Positions 1 to 6,078 of a DNA stretch of 21,826 nucleotides are shown here, one piece after another. The position numbers and the translations under genes were made by a program. Source of the DNA: Alphaproteobacteria bacterium. GTDB lineage: Bacteria; Pseudomonadota; Alphaproteobacteria; Micavibrionales; UBA1664. The notes below the pieces were generated by a model. That model did not search any database. It was not told the origin of the DNA and saw only the letters and a list, made by a program, of their open reading frames with translations. Numbering within the stretch: position 1 is the first letter of the stretch; each line of letters starts with the position of its first letter. Location: NCBI GenBank assembly GCA_018969935.1, contig JAGWXJ010000015.1, positions 1 through 21,826 of the forward strand, read 5' to 3'.

Positions 1-162
1 GAGAGTCCAGCGGCCTTGAATGACGTTCCAGAGGAGCGGCTGCTCGACATCCTTACGCATATTCCAAAAGGCTTCGCCCGTCATAAAAGCGGCGCAAAAT
101 AAAAATACCAGCATAAACATGCCTGCATACGGGGATTTCTGGGCTTCCATCTTATTTTCCAT
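1..162 (-). CDS. N-terminus of membrane-anchored protein, possibly AlgJ/AlgX-like (partial)
   Basis: An open minus-strand frame of 54 codons runs from an ATG at 162 off the left window edge without a stop. A second in-frame ATG at 150 is an alternative start. The visible protein has a short polar N-terminus, then one hydrophobic segment at about residues 12-28 (PYAGMFMLVFLFCAAFM). A segment follows that is rich in aromatic and charged residues and ends in WNVIQGRWTL. A single N-terminal anchor followed by a W..V..G.WT stretch recalls the start of AlgJ-type alginate O-acetylation proteins, and the gene is divergent from algD. That identity is an inference from about 50 residues plus context and is weak. 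That it is a real gene is better supported: the residue pattern is protein-like and it sits opposite a regulated promoter region. The rest lies outside the window. Confidence 0.5.
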   Translation of the reverse strand, partial: MENKMEAQKSPYAGMFMLVFLFCAAFMTGEAFWNMRKDVEQPLLWNVIQGRWTL

Positions 163-312
163 TTATATTCGAAACTCTTGGAATGGGTTGACTTCAAAAT
201 TCGATAGCGCAATTAATCATTTTTTCGTTGCATTGCAATAGATTTTTTTTTACATATAGCGCGACTTAACAATTTTTTAACAACGAAATATTCAGCAAAA
301 GAGGAATTAAGA
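163..312. promoter_or_regulatory. Divergent promoter region between the left-edge gene and algD
   Basis: This AT-rich 150-base spacer separates two divergent starts. On the plus strand TTGACT at 188-193 could be a -35, with ATTAAT at 212-217 (18-base spacer) as a weak -10. A perfect 11-base inverted repeat, TTGCATTGCAA, lies at 228-238 and could be an operator. A CtrA-type box (listed separately) is at 266-281. A good ribosome binding site (AGAGGAA) lies about 8 bases before the algD ATG. The promoter elements are by-eye matches only. Confidence 0.4.
266..281 (+). promoter_or_regulatory. Putative CtrA-binding box upstream of algD
   Basis: The sequence TTAACAATTTTTTAAC is an exact match to the alphaproteobacterial CtrA consensus TTAA-N7-TTAAC. 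It ends 31 bases before the algD ATG. If the promoter is the one at 188-217, the box lies downstream of the start site and binding would repress. If the first half-site serves as the -35 with a poor -10 near 289, binding would activate. Similar boxes occur before flp and cpaE in this window. Confidence 0.55.
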
Positions 313-1626
313 ATGAAAATCAGCGTTTTTGGGATTGGTTACGTAGGCGCCGTTGCATCAGCATGCTTGGTTGAATCCGGCCATGAAGTTATTGCCTGCG
401 ATACCTCCGAGGTCAAAGTTAAATGCATTCAGGAAGGCCGCTCCCCGATCGTTGAGAATGGCCTGCCCGAACTGATCGCCAAAGGCGTCAAAAGCGGCAA
501 GCTGACCGCTACGACCGACCACAAAAAGGCCATTCAGGAAACGGACATGTCCCTTATCTGTGTAGGTACGCCCAGCCGTGCGGATGGTTCCCTCAACCTT
601 GATTACGTTGTTACGATTTCCGAGCAAATCGGCGCTGTTATCAAAGACAAGAAAACCCGCCATATCGTGGTCAACCGCAGCACCGTAGTGCCCGGCACGC
701 TTTTGAATGTCATCGGCCCCGCTGTCGAGCGCACGTCCGGCAAAAAGCACGGCGTTGATTTCGGCCTCGGCAACAACCCCGAATTCCTGCGCGAAAGCAC
801 GGCCGTGGAAGATTACTTCCAGCCCACGCAAATCGTTGTTGGCGCTACGGATGAAGCCACTGCAAAAGCCATCATGAGCATTTATGACGGTATCGAAGCC
901 ACGCGCGTAACGTGCGAAGTTACGGTTGCGGAAGGCGTCAAATACGTTTCGAACGCATGGCGCGCCAACAAGGTGACCTTCGGCAACGAAATGGGCAACA
1001 TCCTGAAAGAGCACGGCGTAGACAGCCACAAGGTGATGAACATTTTCTTCAACGACAAAATCAACCTTGGCAAACAGTTCCTGCTGCCCGGTTTTGCCTT
1101 CGGCGGCTCGTGCCTACCCAAGGACGTTCGCGCCATCCGCGCATCGGCTAACGACAAGGGCCTCAAAACCCCGCTGTTCGACAGCCTGCTGACGGCCAAC
1201 GAACTGCAAGTCAACCGCGCTTTCTCGCTTATCAAACAAACTGGCCGTAAAAAAGTGGGCCTGATGGGCATCAGCTTCAAAGCCGGCACGGACGACCTGC
1301 GCGAGAGCCCCCTTCTCACGCTGGCCAACATGCTGATCGACAACGGCTTCGAACTCTCGATCTACGATCCTTGCGTTTACGAAGCGACCCAGTTTGAAGG
1401 CGCCAACAAAAAGTACATCACGCAGGACATTCCGCAGATCGGCAAGGCCCTCGTGAAAACACCTGAAGAACTGCTGGCGAAAGCCGATGTCTTTGTTATC
1501 GGCAACGGTACCAAGGAATTTGCAAAAATCCTTGAGCAAGCCGATGCATCGGCCCCGATCGTGGATCTTGTACGCCTCAACTCGCCTGTTGAAGCACGTG
1601 CTTCCTATACCGGTATTTGCTGGTAA
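313..1626 (+). CDS. algD: GDP-mannose 6-dehydrogenase
   Basis: This enzyme oxidises GDP-mannose to GDP-mannuronic acid in two NAD-dependent steps in the cytoplasm, the committed step of alginate synthesis. The protein is 437 residues, matching Pseudomonas AlgD (about 436). The N-terminal Rossmann motif is GIGYVGAV (residues 7-14). The middle carries NNPEFLRES and a KYVSNAWRANKVTFGNE helix typical of UDP/GDP-sugar dehydrogenases. The catalytic cysteine is in GGSCLPKD (Cys267, equivalent to Cys268 of Pseudomonas AlgD). The C-terminal nucleotide-binding domain begins around KKVGLMGISFKAGTDDLRESP. The ATG at 313 has AGAGGAA upstream. alg8 follows after 9 bases, so the two form an operon. The NNPEFLRES, FGNE and cysteine-box context favours AlgD over a UDP-glucose dehydrogenase, and the neighbouring alg8 strengthens this. 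Confidence 0.93.
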   Translation: MKISVFGIGYVGAVASACLVESGHEVIACDTSEVKVKCIQEGRSPIVENGLPELIAKGVKSGKLTATTDHKKAIQETDMSLICVGTPSRADGSLNLDYVVTISEQIGAVIKDKKTRHIVVNRSTVVPGTLLNVIGPAVERTSGKKHGVDFGLGNNPEFLRESTAVEDYFQPTQIVVGATDEATAKAIMSIYDGIEATRVTCEVTVAEGVKYVSNAWRANKVTFGNEMGNILKEHGVDSHKVMNIFFNDKINLGKQFLLPGFAFGGSCLPKDVRAIRASANDKGLKTPLFDSLLTANELQVNRAFSLIKQTGRKKVGLMGISFKAGTDDLRESPLLTLANMLIDNGFELSIYDPCVYEATQFEGANKKYITQDIPQIGKALVKTPEELLAKADVFVIGNGTKEFAKILEQADASAPIVDLVRLNSPVEARASYTGICW

Positions 1627-1635
1627 TATAAGCGT

Positions 1636-3213
1636 ATGAAAATCTTACAAAACCTTCTTCTCAGGGTTCCAGCCATCCCGATGCCTTCGGGATGGTTTGG
1701 TTTTGCCATCTACACCGTGGTGCTAGCCGCCATCTGGTATAACCTGCCGCCTTTGTACATTACAGGTCATGCCGCGACGGCCACATTCACGATAGGTGCC
1801 ATCGCCCTGTGGCGTTACGGCTGGGGTTTGACCAACCTTATCCGCGCCGCCATTTATACGAAGCTGGTTTTCCCCCGCTGGCGCGCCCGTGTGAGCCAGC
1901 ACGTGGAGGAATTGCTCCCGCCCAAAATCTACTTCCTGATTACGACCTACCGCGTCAAAACCGAAACATCCATCCAGACCATCCATGCAGCTGTTGTCGA
2001 GGCTATTGCCAGCGGCGTGCCTGTTACCATCGTTGCCTCCATCGTGGAGATGGCCGACGAACTGCTTTACAAAAAGATCTTTACCGACCTGAACCCGCCT
2101 TCGCACATCGTCCTTAAAATCGTGCGTATTCCAGGCACCGGCAAGCGTGACGCTCTGGCGCAAGGCTTTAAGGCCATTTCCCGCGATAATCCGCCTGAAG
2201 GCGCCGTTGTTGCCGTGATTGATGGCGATACGATGCTGACACCCGGCACCTTGCGCAAATGCACACCCTTCTTTGCGCTGCACCCCAACCTTGGCGCGCT
2301 TACGACAGATGAAATCTGCCACGTGCCCCAAAGCTCGACATTGTTCCGCGAGTGGTTTGACCTGCGTTTTTCGCAGCGTCACATCCAGATGGCATCCGTA
2401 TCGCTTTCCCGCCGCGTGCTTACGCTGACGGGCCGCATGTCGATGTTCCGCGCCGATGTTGTCGTGCATCCCGAGTTTATCCACCACGTGACCAACGACT
2501 TCCTTGACCACTGGCGCCTTGGCCGCTTCCGCTTCCTGACGGGGGACGACAAATCGAGCCTGTACTGGGTTTTGAAGCAGGGCCTCGAGCAGATTTATGT
2601 GCCTGACGTGCGCGTTGTTACCATGGAAGAGCCCGTAACAGGCGTTTTCGTGGTCGATGCCACCAAGCTGATGTTCCGCTGGTTTGGCAACCAGATGCGC
2701 ACCAACGCACGTATCCTTGCGCTGACGCCAGCACGCATGCCGCTGTTTGTATGGTGGTCGGCATTTGACCAGCGCCTATCCATGTGGACGACGCTTGCTG
2801 GCCCTACATTCGCCTTCATGATTACCATTCAGGGCGGTATTATTCCGCTGCTTTACTATTTTGCATGGGTTGGTTTTACCCGCTGGATCATGGCGATGAC
2901 GCTGTTGTTCTCGCGCCCGAGTGTCAACTGGCGTTACCCGTTCCTGCTGTATTTCAACCAGGTGTACGGTTCCATCATCAAGGTGTATGTGATGTTCCGT
3001 CTGGACCGCCAGTCATGGACGCGCCAGAAAACAAAACTCAACCGCGACATTACCGGCTGGAAGGCCATCTGGATGCAGTATTCATCGGCATTCGTAAACG
3101 CTGTGGCTGTTATCGTTTTCGTGGCGGCTATCGGCTGGTTCACACATGTCTTCAAGTTGCCGGAAACAGCCTTCTGCCAGCTGTTTACCTGTACCGACCG
3201 CAACTTCCTTTAA
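1636..3213 (+). CDS. alg8: Alginate polymerase subunit, family 2 glycosyltransferase (Alg8)
   Basis: This inner-membrane glycosyltransferase polymerises GDP-mannuronate into polymannuronate. The protein has 525 residues, slightly longer than Pseudomonas Alg8 (about 494). Two hydrophobic segments lie at about residues 21-37 and 45-60. A cytosolic GT2 domain follows with PPKIYFLITTYRV, GTGKRDALAQG (167-177), the metal/nucleotide motif VIDGD (D196, D198), LTGDDKSS (D304/D305) and the acceptor-side FRWFGNQMRTNAR (347-359), which corresponds to the Q/RxxRW region of processive synthases. Further hydrophobic segments follow around 385-430 and 480-505. The ATG at 1636 lies 9 bases after algD with only a weak ribosome binding site, so it is probably translated by coupling. 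The usual next gene, alg44 (the c-di-GMP-binding partner), is absent here because a terminator follows. It may lie beyond the left edge. Confidence 0.9.
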   Translation: MKILQNLLLRVPAIPMPSGWFGFAIYTVVLAAIWYNLPPLYITGHAATATFTIGAIALWRYGWGLTNLIRAAIYTKLVFPRWRARVSQHVEELLPPKIYFLITTYRVKTETSIQTIHAAVVEAIASGVPVTIVASIVEMADELLYKKIFTDLNPPSHIVLKIVRIPGTGKRDALAQGFKAISRDNPPEGAVVAVIDGDTMLTPGTLRKCTPFFALHPNLGALTTDEICHVPQSSTLFREWFDLRFSQRHIQMASVSLSRRVLTLTGRMSMFRADVVVHPEFIHHVTNDFLDHWRLGRFRFLTGDDKSSLYWVLKQGLEQIYVPDVRVVTMEEPVTGVFVVDATKLMFRWFGNQMRTNARILALTPARMPLFVWWSAFDQRLSMWTTLAGPTFAFMITIQGGIIPLLYYFAWVGFTRWIMAMTLLFSRPSVNWRYPFLLYFNQVYGSIIKVYVMFRLDRQSWTRQKTKLNRDITGWKAIWMQYSSAFVNAVAVIVFVAAIGWFTHVFKLPETAFCQLFTCTDRNFL

Positions 3214-3217
3214 AAGC

Positions 3218-3246
3218 AAAAGGGCCGCTAAAGCGGCCCTTTTTTA
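3218..3246. terminator. Bidirectional rho-independent terminator between alg8 and the beta-helix/RTX gene
   Basis: An 8-bp perfect stem, AGGGCCGC (3221-3228) and GCGGCCCT (3233-3240), closes a TAAA loop. It is flanked by AAA on the left and TTTTTTA on the right. Read on either strand it gives a GC-rich hairpin followed by a U-run, so it can end alg8 (5 bases after its stop) and the convergent gene whose stop is at 3259. Confidence 0.93.
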
Positions 3247-3258
3247 TTCCCGACCCTA

Positions 3259-5676
3259 TCAGAGATCGATGTGTGCCTTGAGCGTCGTTGCCAGAACGTT
3301 GTCCAGCAAGGCGACGGTCCGGGCAGCATCCACACCACCCGAACCGTCCCTGTCGAAGAGCACGGCCGTGGACCCACCCTGCTGCTTCAACTGCAGGTAA
3401 CCGCCGTCGAACGCGCCTTCGGGGGAAAGGGCGCCCAGACCGTTGGCGTCGAACAGCGCCGTAAGGTCGAGTTTATCGGCAGTTTCCAGCATGACCGAGA
3501 AATCAAGAATTCTGTCACCAAACTGGGAAGCATCGGTAAAGGCAAACGTATCGTGGCCAAGGCCGCCCGTAATCATGTCGGTACCTGTGCCGCCTTGAAT
3601 CCAGTCATCACCGGCGCCTCCCAAAATACGGGAACCAGCACCATTGACATGAATGACGTCATCACCCGAGCCGCCTTTGAGAACGACTGCTGCCGTGTTT
3701 TCCAGTGTCACATGGTTGCCTGCGCTGTTTGCGAGGTAAATATTCGCAGCGCCGCCCTTGAGAACGACCTCGTTATTTGCCGCCACAGCCGCCGTGTTCA
3801 GGCCAGCAATACCGCTTGCGCCGTATTTGATATCAAGATGGCCGTCATCGGCTGCAGCTGCTGCCTGCGCAGATACAACCAACATCGATACCTTGCCCGC
3901 AGAAACGTCCAGCAAATCAAGGCCAGAGAGGCCAATCTTGCCCAGATCGAGAGAGATTTTCAGATCCGTCAGTTTAAGCGTGTCGAAACCGGCACCAAGG
4001 TTAAGCGTATCGCCAAGCTTGAGGTTGGCATTAAGCGCCGTTACGGTATCAGTGCCTGCGCCTGATACGAAGTTATCGGCAGCCGATGTGGCAGTAAACG
4101 CCATGTTTGAAACGTAACCGGTATCAAGGAACACGTTGTCGGCGGTAAAGGCCGTGGCAAGCACGTTTTTAAACAGGAGCGTTTCGTTCGCGTTCAGTAC
4201 CAGCTTCGTGTCGGCGCCTACTTGCGTGAACTTGAGGTCGGCAAACGAGCCGAACTCGTAGTAACCGGCCAGACGAAGCAAATCGCCGCCTGCACCTGCC
4301 TTAAAGTCGGTGATGGTGTCTTTGGCATCGCCACGGAGCATCCAGAACGTATCGCGACCAGCGCCACCCGTCAGGATGTCGGCACCTTTGCCGCCCATCA
4401 GCATATCGTTGCCAAGGCCGCCATCCAGCGTATCGACCGCAAGGCCGCCGTACAGCATGTCGTTACCGCCCATGCCCAGAAGGGTTGAGCCAGTATCCTT
4501 GCCGTGCAGCGTATCGGCCTTCACGTTACTGCCTTGTGCAAAGCCGAATACCGTCGTGTTGGCGTCAATATCGGTGTAGGCGTGTGACGTGCCGCCCGGC
4601 GCCACCAGCGACCAGCTTTCAAGGCCATCGCGGTAGACAGCGGTGTCGATGACCACCACGTTCCCGTAGTCATCGGAGCCGTGATAGTTGATATCGCGGT
4701 TTGTGTAATCCACCTGCACCTTGTTACCGATTTCGGCATTCCAGCTGGAAAACAGAACAGCGTGGCGGACATCGGTAATGGTCAGGTTTTCGTAGGTACT
4801 GTAGAAGCTGCCCGCGATGTGAAGGCCGTAGCCGTTACCATCATCCTTGTTGTGCGCGCCGGACACATTGAGGCCGTTTACATGGGCCTCAAGGGCGTTG
4901 CGCATTTCAAGGGCCGTTGAAGGTACGTTCGTAAACGTGAGGTTAGATACATCCGCCCTTGTCGTATAGTTCATCACGACAGCATCCGCGCCGGTATACA
5001 GGGCCTGCGTATTTTTAAACAGGTTGGCATCCGGCGTACCAAGTGAGCCTTCGAAGGTCAGGTTATGAAGGCCTACGTTATCGAGCATATTCAGGCGTTC
5101 GACCGTTGTGGCCGTGCCTGCCGCCATGTCGTAACCCACAGGTTGCTTGAGCGTTACCGTATTGCCGTTGATGGCGACAATTTCGGAGATGCTTTCGCGC
5201 AGAGGGTTATCGGCCAGTGCGGGGTCACCGATAATATTGGGATAGTTTTTCTGAAGGAAATCCAGATCGTTGGATTGCGATACACGGACAACATCGCCGA
5301 CCTTGAGGCCCGTGGCGTTGGCTACCGTGATGGTGCTAGCGCCGCGCGATACATCCGAACCGAGCGTGGACGCAAAAGACTTGTCCACGCCGCCCTGGAA
5401 TGAAATGCCTTCCTTGAGGACAGTCGGTGCGAGCACAATTTTGGAGCTACCGTCTGCCGCGCCCTGAAGCGTGATGCCGTCTTTTTTCACGTACAGGGTT
5501 TGCGTGAGGACGTGCGTGCCGCTTTCGAACTGGAACGTCGTCCCCGTGGGGGCGGCGTTGATGGCCGTTTGCAGCGTGGCCGTCGTGGCCAGTTGCGAAA
5601 CCATATAAACGTTTAATGAAGCATTATACGTGATGCCTAAGCCCAGCAGCGAGCTGAGCCCCGAAATAATCGCCAT
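3259..5676 (-). CDS. Secreted beta-helix protein with RTX repeats, possible alginate-modifying enzyme (paralogue 1)
   Basis: I chose the ATG at 5676 (MAIISGLSS), giving 805 residues. A GTG four codons upstream is possible, but the paralogue also starts MAI and GGTG lies at ribosome-site distance. Residues about 30-370 look like a right-handed parallel beta-helix: TLQTAIN, GITLQGAADGSSKI and repeated short V/I/N strands. A block NGYGLHIAGS...RHAVLFSSWNAE...TNRDINYHGSDDYGNVV (about 281-342) is nearly identical in the paralogue. Glycine/aspartate RTX-like repeats follow (about 401-442, GGNDMLYGG, GGLGNDMLMGG, GGAGRDTF). Then come an RTX-adhesin-like middle and a second repeat set (668-709). The C-terminus, ILDFS...DKLDLTALFDANG...VLFDRDGSG, resembles type I secretion targets. 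It has no N-terminal signal peptide, which fits type I export. Its place beside algD/alg8 suggests it acts on polymannuronate as epimerase, lyase or binding protein, but the DPHEQT motif of Azotobacter AlgE epimerases is not seen. Exact activity is unknown. Confidence 0.85.
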   Translation of the reverse strand: MAIISGLSSLLGLGITYNASLNVYMVSQLATTATLQTAINAAPTGTTFQFESGTHVLTQTLYVKKDGITLQGAADGSSKIVLAPTVLKEGISFQGGVDKSFASTLGSDVSRGASTITVANATGLKVGDVVRVSQSNDLDFLQKNYPNIIGDPALADNPLRESISEIVAINGNTVTLKQPVGYDMAAGTATTVERLNMLDNVGLHNLTFEGSLGTPDANLFKNTQALYTGADAVVMNYTTRADVSNLTFTNVPSTALEMRNALEAHVNGLNVSGAHNKDDGNGYGLHIAGSFYSTYENLTITDVRHAVLFSSWNAEIGNKVQVDYTNRDINYHGSDDYGNVVVIDTAVYRDGLESWSLVAPGGTSHAYTDIDANTTVFGFAQGSNVKADTLHGKDTGSTLLGMGGNDMLYGGLAVDTLDGGLGNDMLMGGKGADILTGGAGRDTFWMLRGDAKDTITDFKAGAGGDLLRLAGYYEFGSFADLKFTQVGADTKLVLNANETLLFKNVLATAFTADNVFLDTGYVSNMAFTATSAADNFVSGAGTDTVTALNANLKLGDTLNLGAGFDTLKLTDLKISLDLGKIGLSGLDLLDVSAGKVSMLVVSAQAAAAADDGHLDIKYGASGIAGLNTAAVAANNEVVLKGGAANIYLANSAGNHVTLENTAAVVLKGGSGDDVIHVNGAGSRILGGAGDDWIQGGTGTDMITGGLGHDTFAFTDASQFGDRILDFSVMLETADKLDLTALFDANGLGALSPEGAFDGGYLQLKQQGGSTAVLFDRDGSGGVDAARTVALLDNVLATTLKAHIDL

Positions 5677-5760
5677 GTTCACACCCACTCTTTTTTAATT
5701 TTTTTATATGCGCCGCATTAGGGTCGCGACTTTATTATGTATAACAAGCCTTATTGCCAC

Positions 5761-5776
5761 GTTAAGAATACTTAAC
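5761..5776. promoter_or_regulatory. Inverted repeat upstream of the paralogue 1 gene, possible operator
   Basis: GTTAAGAATACTTAAC has perfect 6-base arms around AATA and lies about 85-100 bases upstream of the ATG at 5676. It contains two TTAA half-sites, but with a 6-base rather than the 7-base spacing of a CtrA box. It could be a degenerate CtrA site or an operator for another dimeric regulator. Confidence 0.3.
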
Positions 5777-5815
5777 ATTTTATGGTAATTATTGAGATTG
5801 GACATAGCGCTCCAG

Positions 5816-5836
5816 TGGCTGAAATCAGCCATTTTT
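5816..5836 (+). terminator. Orphan plus-strand terminator-like hairpin
   Basis: TGGCTG (5816-5821) and CAGCCA (5826-5831) form a 6-bp stem with loop AAAT, directly followed by TTTTT. It points along the plus strand, where no gene lies upstream. It would end either an unannotated small RNA or antisense transcription that escapes the paralogue 1 promoter region. Confidence 0.4.
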
Positions 5837-6078
5837 AAAGTTTCGTGCGGGGGTCCAACACTCCCGCTCACAAAAAACATTTAAAAAAGGGGTATTTTTT
5901 TGATGGGCCGAGTGCGTGCCCTTGTTCCCCTGTCGGCTTTAGAAGCTTAGCGCTTTCCACCAGTGTGCCGAACTTGATGCAAGAATCTTTATCCTGCCTG
6001 GAACCAAAATACGTGTCGCACGCGTTAGCGTTCAACACCAATCTTTATGTGCGATTATTTGTAAAATGGCGGATGTGC

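Larger units (their letters stand above)
5677..6078. other. 402-base intergenic region between the two beta-helix/RTX genes
   Basis: No convincing gene lies here. The part nearest paralogue 1 (5690-5800) is AT-rich and should hold its promoter. It includes the inverted repeat GTTAAG-AATA-CTTAAC at 5761-5776. A plus-strand terminator-like hairpin is at 5816-5836. The stretch 5860-5900 has A- and T-runs. No GC-rich hairpin plus U-run is visible just after the stop of paralogue 2 on the minus strand, so how its transcript ends is unclear. Confidence 0.5.

Noticed and set aside
1723..2511. Minus-strand frame of 262 codons inside alg8
   Set aside because: It is a shadow of the conserved glycosyltransferase frame, rich in His/Arg/Gly as antisense frames often are.
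3271..4065. Plus-strand open frame of 264 codons opposite the first beta-helix/RTX gene
   Set aside because: The opposite strand encodes clear RTX-like repeats and a secretion domain. The plus frame has no domain-like pattern.
4360..4480. Short repeated DNA units that might look like a tandem repeat or CRISPR
   Set aside because: The periodicity is the nonapeptide repeat of the RTX coding sequence. There are no constant repeats with unique spacers.
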